Shown piece by piece: positions 24,411-35,731 of a stretch of 64,000 bases of DNA. The notes beneath the pieces are model-generated. The model searched no databases. It saw nothing but the letters and a program-made list of their open reading frames with translations, and was not told the DNA's origin. Source of the DNA: Phlebiopsis flavidoalba (Eukaryota > Basidiomycota > Agaricomycetes > Polyporales > Phanerochaetaceae). The translations under genes were made by a program, and so were the position numbers. The DNA is taken from positions 1,240,001-1,304,000 of the forward strand of contig JAOCPU010000001.1 of the NCBI GenBank assembly GCA_035772785.1. The letters are read 5' to 3'. The first letter of the stretch is position 1. Every line of letters begins with the position of its first letter.

Positions 24411-27400
24411 GTCTCTGTCTGCTCTGTCCAATTCGGCAGGGTGACCCGTGATAAGGTCTACTCGGTGGAATTTGACAGAGCCTATTCGGGGATGCTGCAT
24501 TTCCGTGAGCGACCGAAGACAATTCCATGTGCGCACCCGACACGAAAATCAAGAATTTTATAATCACCCTCGAGACGTCGCAGGTCTCATGGGCTTCTGC
24601 GCAGCACAACGAGCACAATTCTACTGTGTTCTTCTATCTAAAGTATCCACCGTCATACTGGACAGAGTCCGTTTCACCATCTACCGCATCTTTACCCACC
24701 GCATCTCGAAGGTCGTACGGCCCCACATCCAACTCCCTCCGGCTTAGCTCGTTGGACACAACCCATGAAGCCTACTCCCCTTATCTCTCCCCCGCCATTC
24801 GTGTCGTATGCCCTAACAGGGATAGCTTCTTCACCATTTCCGCAATGCTCGGGCTCGCAGGAGTACCGTCTGGTGCCGTCATGTATGCCCTACCACGGAT
24901 GGGAGATCCTCTCCCTCCCTCAACGCGAAACCTAATCATGCATGGCTGAAGTCTGAGGGATTCGAGATGGCATTTCAGCTGGATAGTGTTGTCCGCGCCA
25001 ACATCTTGGACCTCCCAGAAATCCTTCGCCTCAGACCACACCTCATCAAGATGAGAGGAACCTTCGGTACCTCATACACCGCTTCATTTATCCGGCACCT
25101 CGGCCTCCAAGCCCAGAGTGGTGAATGGTTAACCAAAACGGACCGAGGTCCTGTCGACCCGCTTATGAAGCTTCTTGTTAATTCTAAGAAGACATTCGAT
25201 GTTCCTTCCACCATTCCCTACAGTGACAGAGAGTTTGTTCTTCTGTCACCATGGTCATAGTCACGCCCAGCCGGCTCATTTTGAAAGGTCCTCTTCCAGA
25301 GCGTAACAACCGTGTCATGCGCAAGTACGCTGCGTACACGATCATTTCATACGGGTCAGCTTCACTGATGAAGATGGCCTTCAACTTCGCGTCGATCCAA
25401 GTCCCCAGCGGTCGGCGGTTTATACAGGAACGCTTTGGCCGTATGCTCTCGTCTTCAACAGGCCTCGACGTAGCGGGGCATCATTTTGATTTTCTTACGT
25501 ACTCCCAGTCTGGTTTGAAGTCTCACGCAGTATGGTTCGTTCGACCTTTCCGCATGCCGCATGCCGACGGATCCCTCTTCGAGGTTACCGCAGCATCGAT
25601 TATCTCTGGGCTGGGCACTTTCGACAATTCCATACCCCTCTATGATCCAACTCTTCGCTTTTTTGCCCAGCGCGGTACGGTGCTCGCCTGCCCAGGCATT
25701 CACGGCCACCGACGCGGCCGTCGAAGTCAAATCTGACGAACTCATTATTGAAGAAGACATATACGACAACCACGGCCGGTCGTTTACAGATGGTGCCGGG
25801 TTAATGTCTTTCGAGCTAGCCTCGGACATTTGGAGAGAGCTGGAGAGGAAGAACCCTCGTCTTCGCGGAGGCTTGAGGCCAGACGTCCTGCAAATACGCT
25901 ATCAGGGCTCCAAGGGGACGTTGACTACCACTGCTCATCTTACCGGTCGGCAAATGGTTTTGCGACATTCGATGATCAAGTTTTCGGCCCCCAGCATAGA
26001 AACCGTAGAAGTCGCTGCTGTTTTCAACCATCCCGCTCCCTTTTGTCTCAACCGCCCGCTCATCATGGCTCTGGAGGCGTTGAAGCCCAGGGGGGGCTAT
26101 GATGTCCTTAAAAGATTACAGGATGACGCCATAGACGAAACCAAGTACGCGATGCAGTCGTTTCGTGCAGCTGCTCGGCTTTTCGACAGACATGGCCTTG
26201 GGTGCTCCCTACAAATTGGCTTCTATATGCGCCGAACTTGCGAAAATGGAGTCGTTGAAACCTCGTACAACGTGTTTGAGGAACCCGCTCAGTGTTGCAA
26301 ATTATCATATCCTCCGCGATATCAAATACCGCGCCCACATTCCGGTGCCTCAAGGATACACTCTCGTTGGCGTTGCCGACCCATATGCTACTCTAAACGA
26401 AGGTGAAGTGTACGCATGCATCGCCTCTGCGCACGGTGGATTCGAGATTCTCGAGGGCGATATGATGGTCAGCCGTTCTCCGGTGACACACCCCGGCGAT
26501 ATACAGATTGTCCAAGCTGTTCGACCTCCCGCAGGCAGTCTTCTAGAGCAGCATGCGCCCAAGAATGCGTTGGTGTTCTCCACCAAAGGTGACGTACTGG
26601 ATTAATGAAAGTTTGTCTCGACTGATTGTGAGGCAACAGGATCAAGGCCTCAGGCATCTTGCCACGCAGGAGGCGATCTCGATGGTACGTTTTGCTCCCC
26701 CCACACGCCATGGAATGACGTTAAGGCTCAGCCGTCCTGTTCATTATAGGTGATACATTCGTTGTGACAATGTATCCAGACCTGATGCCGGCCGAATCGT
26801 GTCCGCCCGCTGATTGTGATCCTGCGGCTCGCAAAACCAATCGCCACCCGTGCACGATGCAGGATGTGGCCGATTTTTTACCGAGCATATTTACAGCGAT
26901 GTAAGTCTTTCAATGCAGAGATATGTTTTTTTATTTACTCAAACGATGGTGTAGAATGTAGGAATAATTGCTTCGAGATGGCTGGAGCTCGCAGACAAGA
27001 GCCCCAAAGGAGTCTTCAGCTCTGCATGCCTGCGTATCTCGAAGTTGCATAGCGCGGCACTCGATTATCCTAAGACGGGACTTCCAGTCGCACTGCATAG
27101 CATGCCGAAGTCCTCTAACAACCAGAGACCCGACTGGAGCGCACCCGAGGTCACGATACCAGGCAGCTCTAGCTCACAATACTATCAAAGTCAAAGCTTC
27201 ATCGGACGCCTTTACCGAGACATCACACTATCACTGCCCGGTGTATTCTTCTCGGAGGACAAAGAGGAGTCGTCCACAGTTTCCAATACCTCTGTACCGC
27301 CAACGACACCGGGGAGCACACCAGCTCTATTGCAGCGAAATGAGGTTGAAATGAGAACCCGGTTCAAATCTGATGATACTCTCGAGACTACCGTCTACAA

Positions 27401-27877
27401 TCTCGTTATGCGCCACATCGAGGTCGAAGCTGTCGTTTTGTGACGAAGAAACGATGGACCGTATCTGGTCAATATTTTTCAACTACACTCTGAAGCTGCG
27501 GGAGATTTGTGTGGAGTTTAGCCTTTCGCAGGAGCGAAGCGCGGAGACTATGCTCTCGGAGGATGAAGTCGTTGCAGGCACGATACTCGCTACCGGCAAG
27601 TCACAGTCGCCTTCGCAGACAACGCAAGGAGCAGATCTCGCAGATGCGAGAGCAAGCATCGGTGCTGGTTGATCACTTCGCGACTTCACTGCAAGAGGGG
27701 TTTGGGGATAACCTCGACGCGAGGTTAAAGTACGCCTGGCTCGGTTTTCGATTATCAACAGTCAAACGCGATGCCTTCGGGTGTAACAGCTTTCGCCTTA
27801 TCGCATTGCATGCAATTTTCGACACTATCAAGTCGATGGATTCTCCTCCTGACCAATGGTCTATCAATTCTCCGTAG
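24411..27877 (+). CDS. RNA-dependent RNA polymerase, silencing type (copy B), N-terminus not found
   Basis: Recognisable homology begins at 24411 with VSVCSVQFGRVTRDKVYSVE; the true start is unknown and the RRM-like N-terminus of the sister copies is missing or unreadable. Family segments follow: MAFQLDSVVRANILDLPEIL (24967), LPERNNRVMRKYA (25290), FTDGAGLMSFELASDIW (25789), QIRYQGSKGTL (25892), LRHSMIKFSAPS (25960), FCLNRPLIMALEA (26043), HIPVPQGYTLVGVAD (26337), RSPVTHPGDIQIVQAV (26473). The catalytic stretch SCHAGGDLDGDTFVVTMYP is intact across the intron 26685-26749. ALDYPKTGLPVAL is near 27058 and the C-terminus SFRLIALHAIFDTIKSMD ends at 27877. This is the cleanest active site of the three. 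Frame breaks occur near 25720 and 26220. Confidence 0.92.
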
Positions 27878-28113
27878 TAAATTGCATGTGTCCATATCTC
27901 CATAGCATCCAGTAATTGTGATTATCAATGTTCAACTTGTTTCATTTATCATGGTCCAGAACCTGAGCGACGGAATGCGGCCAACATTTTTGTGACCTCA
28001 ATGACCCTCCCTTTCTTATACACATCGTGTTCTAAATAATCACGTCATATCATGATTGGAAAGAATGCCATATTTTGCACCACGCACCTGGATGCAACAC
28101 ATTAACCCATCAT

Positions 28114-28764
28114 TCAAGCAGAGCTCACCATGATTGACTTTGTACCGGGTGTTGAGCAGAATCCAAACTCGATGCGATTTGCGCAGTCGGAAAAATCGCT
28201 GCAGCTTCCTGCACACCCTGCACTGTTACAGAACGTCACATCGTTGGAGGCAGAGAGGCAGTTGGTGTTTGGAGCAGGAAGGCATGTTGCACCGCCGTTG
28301 TAGACGGTGCAAGGATTTTCACAGACGACGCCATTGACGATGGTGCTGCAGTATGTGACTACGGTATTCTGGGCTGAGCGAGTAGCTAGGGGATTGTATA
28401 TGATGGGGTCGCCGATGAAAGTAATCCCACTGGCATCGCTGCTGGCCAGCCAATGCATAATTGTGGCTTCACTGACCGTATATCGGACCCACCTACAGAA
28501 AGATGACAATAAGGATCTGGCCGCTGATGCGCAGGAGGAAGACCCCAATCACACGCCGACGGTCAAGGTTTTTATCAGACTCACATCAATATTGGCTGGG
28601 CTCGACCTCTTGACCTGGATATCGGTGAGTGGAGCCATCGGCGAAAAATAGCAATGGAAAAAAAACGTACGGACACCGCCGTCACCGCATTCAGGAAGAA
28701 AGCTGCAGAGGGAGGCAAGACTGAGCAACGGAGAGGATTTACGCAAGAAAGCGGCTTTAGGCAT
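28114..28764 (-). CDS. Small cysteine-rich protein, probably secreted
   Basis: The ATG at 28764 opens MPKAAFLRKSSPLLSLASLC, a plausible signal peptide. A middle exon carries VKRSSPANID near 28606, and the large last exon reads DASGITFIGDPIIYNPLATR, then a segment with at least ten cysteines (TYCSTIVNGVVCENPC, TCLPAPNTNCLSASNDVTFC, GCAGSCSDFSDC), ending at 28114. Even spacing of cysteines, small size and a hydrophobic leader suggest an extracellular, disulphide-stabilised protein. I recall similar uncharacterised basidiomycete proteins but cannot name a family or function. It is convergent with RdRP B. Intron borders near 28600 and 28480 are tentative. Confidence 0.6.
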
Positions 28765-30048
28765 GATGGCGTGGCCGACCTGAATGACCCGACTCCGACT
28801 ACTAATTCGTGTGTCGCATCTCAGGCCAGCCAGCCACACGCCTTTATGTCCTTCACTGTGCTGATTGGGTTCATTGCGCAGTTTTGCCGTTTGCGTGAGG
28901 ACTCAAGTACCCAAAGTCCACTCCTTGTATACTAAAGCATCAGCATGTGAGCGGGCTATCAGTCATAATAGGTCACCCCCGAGTAAGATACCCCCGATAG
29001 AGCCGCTTCCATGCAATACTTCATGTCTCTATCCTCACGCTGTCCACACCTGTATTATTCTATCAATGCTCAGAAGATGTAGGTGAGGTAACTCAGCTGC
29101 GATGTTATCATGATCAGTGTCCCTCTCCCAGCTCGCAGAGTTGTCATCATGTCTAGCAGAGCAATGTGTGGGATTCGTCGACTCGTTGCTCTCAGGTGCC
29201 ACCACTCGTGTCATATAAACTCTTCCCCCTGCTATAATCTCATCTCAATCTCATCATGAGAAGGAGAACACTAACAGACAGCTGTACGTAACCCCTTGAC
29301 ATGAGATCCCATTCAAGAGTGCAAGCACGAGGGTACGTACGTGGGGACTAGCTTTGGTTGCTGTTACTACAAGACAAATAAAACACACTGCAAGTCTTGC
29401 ACAGCGATGTATGACACCGGGTTTTACTACTGGATGTGCTTCGGTACTTCAGAAATTGAACAGTGATCAGAAGAAACTGCTAGTTGGATAGTTGGAGGGA
29501 ACATACCTATGTACCTGAGATGCTACCGTCATGGTGAGGACGATTAACATAGAAATCTATGCCCATGAGGCTCCAACGTATCATCTTGGGCACAGACGTC
29601 GATGCTGGGAAATTTTAAATTGAAACCTAGCCACCTTAACACACATTGTGGCTTGTAGTCCAAGATACCTTACTACTGCAATACTACAGCGAACGACGAC
29701 GTTACCTCGACGTATATGACTCACATTCGAATCAAAGCTCAGACAGGTATTTTCCACTTGGTAGTCAGTCACTGAATACAGTCATTCTGCGAAGCGTCCT
29801 TTATCAGCGCGCCGACTGAGGGCGGGGACTAGGCTACTATCATTTGTCGTGTGGCGAGCCGCGGATTGTCAGCAAATTAGACACGAATGATACCAGCCTG
29901 AAAACATATCGTATTGGAACATGGTCGCCATCAAGGCTCGTAGAGGATCAGACGCGTGTGACGTGCAAGTCTACTTACGCTTCTTTGACTTCTTAGCAGA
30001 CTACACGCATTTATTATTAATGCCTACAAGGTGGACCATGCGACGAGT
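28765..30048. other. Intergenic region, mostly without recognisable genes
   Basis: About 1.3 kb lie between the cysteine-rich gene and SEC66. Apart from the short cysteine-rich frame at 29305-29466 and a TATA-like catataaact at 29212-29221, I recognise nothing. Short frames on both strands look random. Confidence 0.4.
29305..29466 (+). CDS. Possible last exon of a cysteine-rich mini-protein
   Basis: This 53-codon open stretch ends in TGA at 29464-29466 and follows a possible splice acceptor (atgag, 29301-29305). It reads DPIQECKHEGTYVGTSFG, then CCYYKTNKTHCKSC, then TAMYDTGFYYWMCFGTSEIEQ with one break omitted. It has six cysteines, including a CC pair and a CxxC pair, and many Tyr, Gly and Thr, the composition of small secreted fungal proteins. 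I could not connect it to an upstream exon with a signal peptide. A TATA-like element is about 85 bp upstream. Function is unknown, and a chance open frame is not excluded. Confidence 0.3.
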   Translation, partial: DPIQECKHEGTYVGTSFGCCYYKTNKTHCKSCTAMYDTGFYYWMCFGTSEIEQ

Positions 30049-30863
30049 CTACTTTACCTTCGGAGTGCGCGGAGATGTGGCACCATTGCCCTCGCCATCA
30101 CTAGACGCGACGCTTTCAGTTCCAGAGGGAGTGTCCGGGACGAGTGTGGGAGTGGAGGGTGCTGAGAGGGCATTGGGCACCGGAGACATAGGAGGAGGCA
30201 TCGGAGATCTTGGAGCTGAGCCCGGGATCGGGGGAAACGCGATAGGTTTGACCTTGAGACCATACTTCCGCTCTAGTCGTGGACGCCGTTAGAGCATAAA
30301 GGAGGAAGAGGTAAATCATCGTACCCTTTTCTGCCCGCATTGGGCCAATCTGCTCGAGCGCAGATCGAACCTTGTCGCTGTGAAGAATTTCCGTCGCAGT
30401 TTGGTAGATGATTTTGTCCCCAGCCCTCAACGAAAGTGTTCGCCTCTGCCATCGTCTCCAAGACCTCTGCTTCAAGCTCCTTCTCGGCGGCAAGCAAGCT
30501 GTTCCAGAGATCGTCCCCAATGGACCCTTTTTGCAGTAGGTTCTGCATGGCGGGTTTGTCTTCACGGATGCGCATGATGCGACTGACATTTTGTGACGGC
30601 GCGACGCACAGAGGGCAGCTTTTCAGTAGGTGGTCGGGCGTCGGTGGATCCGTTTTTTGTAATAGCGACACGTAGACGTCGCGCTCACGATGACGCGGGA
30701 AGTAGGGTTCGATGATTTTGTCTGGTAGCACGTTAGTGCACTAATGGAAAACGAGTCGGCGTGTGGCATACTTGCGGTGTGTCGTTTGTAAAGGGTGCTG
30801 AATACCCACAAGCCACCAAAGACAATAAATACATATATAAAGGGGAACAAAAAGGGACGCCAT
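30049..30863 (-). CDS. SEC66: ER translocation complex subunit Sec66 (Sec71)
   Basis: Sec66 is part of the Sec62/Sec63 complex, which drives post-translational import into the ER. The ATG at 30863 gives MASLFVP and, after one extra C in a CCCC run is allowed for, FIYVFIVFGGLWVFSTLYKR, the single N-terminal transmembrane segment. The conserved core reads EPYFPRHRERDVYVSLLQ near 30705, then IREDKPAMQNLLQKGSIGDD near 30560 and LWNSLLAAEKELEAEVLETM near 30500. A Pro/Ser-rich tail, FPPIPGSAPRSPMPPPM, ends SPRTPKVK-stop at 30049. Fungal Sec66 proteins commonly have such a cytosolic tail. It is divergent from citrate synthase, with 396 bp between starts. Confidence 0.92.
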
Positions 30864-31259
30864 TGTCGCAGAGCGTGCTGCTAGTGGACGCTAAGAGTTG
30901 GTGTTGCTAGCTAACTTTGTGAACGAACGTGTAAGGTGAGCTGGCATAAACGCGTCGGCGTGGCACTGATGCGCTACAGGAGATGGTCACTGGTCACAAT
31001 AGTCCACCCCTTGATCATTTGGTCACGGGGCTTGTCACGTCGCCCATTAACAGTCCATTAACCTTTCGCGCATCGGCCGTCGGCCGACGCGGGGGGGGGG
31101 GCGGCCCGGACCCCACACTTCCCCGGATCCTGCTTCAAGTTCTTGGCGCTGGGGTAGCACATAAAGTGGTCGGCAATCGAGCTGTCTGGCAAGCGGGTTT
31201 CGTTGACTTGCGCTCTCCTATTCCTCCCATTCACCAGACCAGCGTCATCCAACTCGACC
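30864..31259. promoter_or_regulatory. Divergent promoter region of SEC66 and citrate synthase
   Basis: These 396 bases separate two divergent start codons and must hold both promoters. The region contains an 11-base G tract at 31091-31101 within a G/C-rich block. No specific factor site can be assigned with confidence. Confidence 0.45.
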
Positions 31260-33431
31260 ATGCTCAAGCAGAAGCACATTTCTCGCAAGCCGCTCGCGCG
31301 AAACGCAAGTATTGCGGCACAGAGACGTTTTTGGCTTCAAACGAAGGTAACCTCGCCAGCACACCGGTAGCCACGGTCATTGACACCATTAGACTATCAA
31401 AGAGGCCCTTGACGAAATTATTCCAGCAAAACGAGAGCAGCTAAAGGCCTTGGTATGTAGAACTATCGTCGCCGAACATTGTAGTGGACTTGAAATACTT
31501 TCCAGAAAGCTGAGCATAGTCCAAGCGGTGTTGGGGCGATGTTAAGGTAAATGTCTGGCCTACAATAGCATTCACCCTTTCAAATTGCCGTAGGTCGAGC
31601 ATCTCATCGGAGGTATGCGCGGATTGAAGTCAATGTTATGGGACGCTTCGGTGTTGGATCCAAAACGAGGTGGGCATGATCTCCCATTCCCCTCTGTCGA
31701 CAATATTCAACCCTGGCTCAACAGGGGATCCGATTCCACGGACTGAGTATCCCCGAATGTCAAAGCGCAATTACCATCTGCTGCTGCTGGGAAAGAAATC
31801 ATCGCCGAAAGTATGCTTTGGTTGCTTTTTGACAGGAAAGGTCCCCACGCGAGGCCGAGACTCGTCAACTGTCACGCGAGCTAGCGGACAGAGGCGAGCT
31901 CCCGAAACATATCGAAAAGCTACTCGACGAGTGAGTCTCTTGTCTAACTTGCGAGAGCCCATCTATCACATGTCTAGGCTACCAACCACTCTGCATCCCA
32001 TGACCCAGCTTGGCATGGAGTCGCTGCCCTGAATCACGACAGCGCATTCCAGGCAGCTTATGAGCGTGGTATTAAGAAGACCGAGTACTGGACCTATGCG
32101 CTGGAAGACTCACTCAATCTCATCGCAAAGCTTCCCGCTATCGCCGCACGCATTTATCGAAACGTGTACAAACTTCCCGATACCTCTCTCCCTGGTGTGA
32201 ACAAGGATTATGACCTCGTGGGTATGTATCCCACCTAAGAATTGACTGCTGCTCGGGTTTCTTCTCACCGACGCTGCAACAGGAAATTACGTCAACATGC
32301 TCGGGTACGGAGGACAAACCACAGCCTGAAGGAGTACCTCCGTCAACTACATCGCTCTTCATGGTGATCACGAGGGCGGCAATGCCTCCTGCTCATACTT
32401 CTCGTAAGTTCCATCGTGTAGTGCGGCCGTTGGACAGCTGACGAGAGTATTTCAGACTTGATCGGCTCGACCCTGGCAGACCCATTCTTGGCTTACGCAG
32501 GCGCCCTCTACGCCCTCGCCGCCCTCTGCACGGGGTACACATTCAATTACATCATTTGATTTTGATTTTCTTGACGTGCGCCACAGATTGGCCAACCAGG
32601 AAGATTGTCTTGAGGTGGCAATTGAACATGCGCAAGGAGCTTCGTTCGCGACAATCTCACACATGACCACATCAAGGACTTCCTATGGAGAACTCTGTGA
32701 GAGTGGCCACAGTCGTCCCAGGGTATGTGCCTTGGTCCTCGCTATGAACCCTGCCCACTCACAATCCTTTGCAGATATGGACATGGGTGTGCTGCGCAAA
32801 CATCGGATCCTCGATTTACTGCATTGCTGCAATTCTGCGATACGCGTCCAGAGCTCCTCGCCGATCCCGTCATTCAGATCGGTTAAGCAAGGTCACAAAA
32901 TTGTGATGTGTCGTACGAGGTTTGATACTGTCACAAAATGTCCAGACACCTTTAGGTACGCGCCGAGTGTGCTTAAGGAGCACGGCAAGGTAAATGGAAC
33001 CTCAATGGCCTTGACGCAAATAGTCCCGCCTCGATTAACGATGTTCGCAGACAAAAAACCCGTATCCAACGTTGATGCTGCATCTGGATGCGTCGTTTAT
33101 ATCATTACCGGTCTCAAGGAGTTCAAGTAGTAGGGCTGTATCAGTTGTGTCTTTGATCGCATAACTAATTCGCGGCGCGCGACAGTATTACACCGTCATC
33201 TTCGGCGTGTCGAGAGGTTTGTGCCCCCATTAGCCCCGCCACAGAAAGTCGACTCATTTTCGTTGCAGCTCTAGGTGCTCTCACTCAAATCGTTTGGGCA
33301 AGAGCTTTGGGTTTGCCCATCGAGCGGCCTAAATGTGAGTTTCTCCAACTAACTGCGTGTGTAGAAATAGATTACTGACAGTGATCACAGCTCTCTCCAT
33401 GGATGCTATCGAGAAGCTCGTCAAGCAGTGA
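31260..33431 (+). CDS. CIT1: Citrate synthase, mitochondrial
   Basis: The enzyme condenses oxaloacetate and acetyl-CoA in the TCA cycle. The ATG at 31260 starts [20 protein letters not shown], a basic, acid-free mitochondrial presequence. The next exon gives [29 protein letters not shown] and [16 protein letters not shown] follow at 31735-31830, then [20 protein letters not shown] near 31875. [19 protein letters not shown] is near 32150. The active-site segment LHGDHEGGN is near 32362 and a second histidine lies in YGHG at 32775, after an intron. The last exons read [14 protein letters not shown] and [17 protein letters not shown], ending at 33431. Extra bases at 31757-31761 and 31825-31830 and an indel near 32330 break the frame. 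Peroxisomal isoforms exist, but the presequence argues against that here. Confidence 0.93.
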
Positions 33432-33830
33432 GAGTTGAAATGTTGCATGCGTGGTAGGGAGTTGGGACATCATCTGTACCACCAACTGTGTTTATATGGA
33501 TCCTGGATATCTTTGTACATTTACATGTCGACAATACATATTTGACCCGAGTAAGTACATGTTGGAGTGCAGAGCGTCACTGTTGTAGATCGCTACCTAA
33601 ACAGTGCAGTTATAACAGGGTCAAAAGTGTCGCTCAGTAGAGAAAAGGCTAATAGTGGTATACCTATATTGCCAACTTGATGCGATGGGACGCCACACCA
33701 AGATGATGGGACCAGGGAAGAGAAAGGTAGAATACAAGTGTCAGAAAGTCAGCCCGGCAACACAAGCCAAAAAAGAAGAACCATGACTGGAACAGTAGCG
33801 AGAAGAAAGTGTCAAGTAGCCAGAGAAACC

Positions 33831-35280
33831 CTAAGAAAAAAACCGAACGAGATCATAAATGACACTAGAATCCGACTCGACGGGGAACCTGTTTGAGGCG
33901 GGGGACCTCCTCGACCAGCTCCATGGTGGGTAGGCGCCAGGTGGGCGAAGGGCCGCCAGGACCAGGACGTGCGCCTGGATAACCTTGGGCTTGTCCAGGT
34001 CCCTGTGGGTATCCTTGAGGCGGTTGGCCGTAGCCAGGAGCCGGGCGGGGACCACCCGCCGTTGGGGAATCCCTGCGAGGGAGGGGCGCCGTTCGGGTAC
34101 CCTTGTGGAGGCGATGCGCTACTGGGGATAGCCCTGGGGTGGTGCGACCGCCTCGTCCTCCGGGTCCGTCAGGTCACCGTGGGGGGACAGGCATGCCCCC
34201 TGCGGTGGCATTGGTCCCCCACGCCCTCCTGCCCCCTTGCGGTGGCACGGATCCTGCACGCAGGGGCTGTCCAGGTGGCCCCTGTGAGTTGGTGCCGGCC
34301 CGGGATCTCGCAGCGAGACAGGGGTTGGGCGACCGTTTGGCATCCCCTGAGGGGCGGGCAAAAATTGATCTGAGAACCAGATGGCGTTTGAGGCGGGACC
34401 ATTTTTTCTCAGCAGCTTTAATGATCTCGTCGCTGTGAAACTCGTTAGGGCGTTTGTTTGACGTTCGAGAGACAGGAGCACTGACTCCAACAAGTTCAGC
34501 CGCAGCACACAGTACGACCCACTCCACACAGTCTTCGTTCCCTTCTCCTAGCGTCTGCCACACCGCTTTCTCCTCTTCCGGAGTTTTTTGCCAGTTATGC
34601 TAATTCTAGTACCGCCTCCGTTCGGGGCCTGGAGCATTCATTTTTGTATCTTGCCAAATTCAATGCGCTTAGGGGGGATGTTATGACCAGCATAGGCAAA
34701 GTAAAACATGCTCCAGAAGGCAGCGTTCGGATTTGGGCTTGGATATCTGAAACGAGTGGAAGATCTGCGGAGTCTGGGGAAGGCAAGACAATTTGTAAAT
34801 CGGGGGAGAGCACTCCGGTATTTGTGATGGACCATTTGAGATTTCTTGAAGCCTCGCAACGCACGACACGTGAACCCGAGGAGGAATGGCCGGGATTCCG
34901 AAGCTGAGGCCTTCCCTGGTGCATAGGGCACTAGCTCTTGGGGGAAAGAGCTTTGCGACGCAGAGATCTCCTGAGGGGACGGCGTTAAGAGATAATTCTC
35001 GGGTATTCTGAGGCAATTTCCAAGTTATATGATTACATGATGTCGTCAGTGGTATATAGACTCACGAAGTTGGTATCAGATACGAATACAGGATGTTGGC
35101 GGGTTGACCTGTAAGCCGGACTTCAGAAGTGAATGGGGACGAGCACGCTTTAAGCTTACCATGAGGAGTGACAATCAATGTAGGAAGGTGGTTTAGGTAT
35201 CGGTGGATGGTTTGGTGACGTGTATACAGTATAAGACAGCTGAAGCAGGCGGATAGAGCAATCAGCAAAGAGAGAACCAT
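33831..35280 (-). CDS. Unknown membrane-anchored protein with Pro/Gly-rich tail
   Basis: I do not recognise this gene. The ATG at 35280 begins MVLSLLIALSACFSCLILYT, a signal anchor or signal peptide. After a clean 52-bp intron comes GQPANILYSYLIPTS, then a second exon beginning IPENYLLTPSPQEISASQSS. A middle part with Leu/Val-rich stretches (about 34900-34650) is frame-broken. NEFHSDEIIKAAEKKWSRLK lies near 34430. The 3' part (34380-33840) is low-complexity Pro/Gly/Gln on the minus strand, including PPQGYPQ. The stop at 33831 is the end of the longest tail frame and is uncertain. It may be one gene or two. It is divergent from the B56 gene. Confidence 0.4.
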
Positions 35281-35731
35281 GTGTGAGAGGGGGTTGATTC
35301 ACCAGCCATTCCACTGGGGGTCAAAGGGAGGGACGACAAGGGAAGTACACTCGTACGTAGGGGTGCGATGATTGTGGTCAAGAGTAGACGAGCGATAAAT
35401 TAGACATGCATGCGTCTGAGCGATGCCGGTTTTGCTGTTGACCAAAGCCCCTTCGCGGACTTGATGTACACCGGTGTCACACGCATCACATGCATCATAG
35501 CTAGACCCTTAATCGTTTGTAAACCCCGTTGCTTACCGCGTTACGGCATTTGTCACGTAGCGTGACGGCTGGCTGAAGTTGGTGCTCCTCATCGATTCTC
35601 GTTAGGCACTCAGTGGCTGCAACAACCTAGCAGCCCGCTCGTTCCCTTGTTCTTCTTTCTTTTATACTACCACTACCAGGCGCCACAACCATTGAGCTGG
35701 CTTCTCTCTCTTATCCTCCAGTACGCTCGTG

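Noticed and set aside
31091..31101. 11-G tract as a quadruplex regulatory element
   Set aside because: A single G run does not give the four separated G tracts needed for a typical quadruplex, and homopolymer length is unreliable in this sequence.
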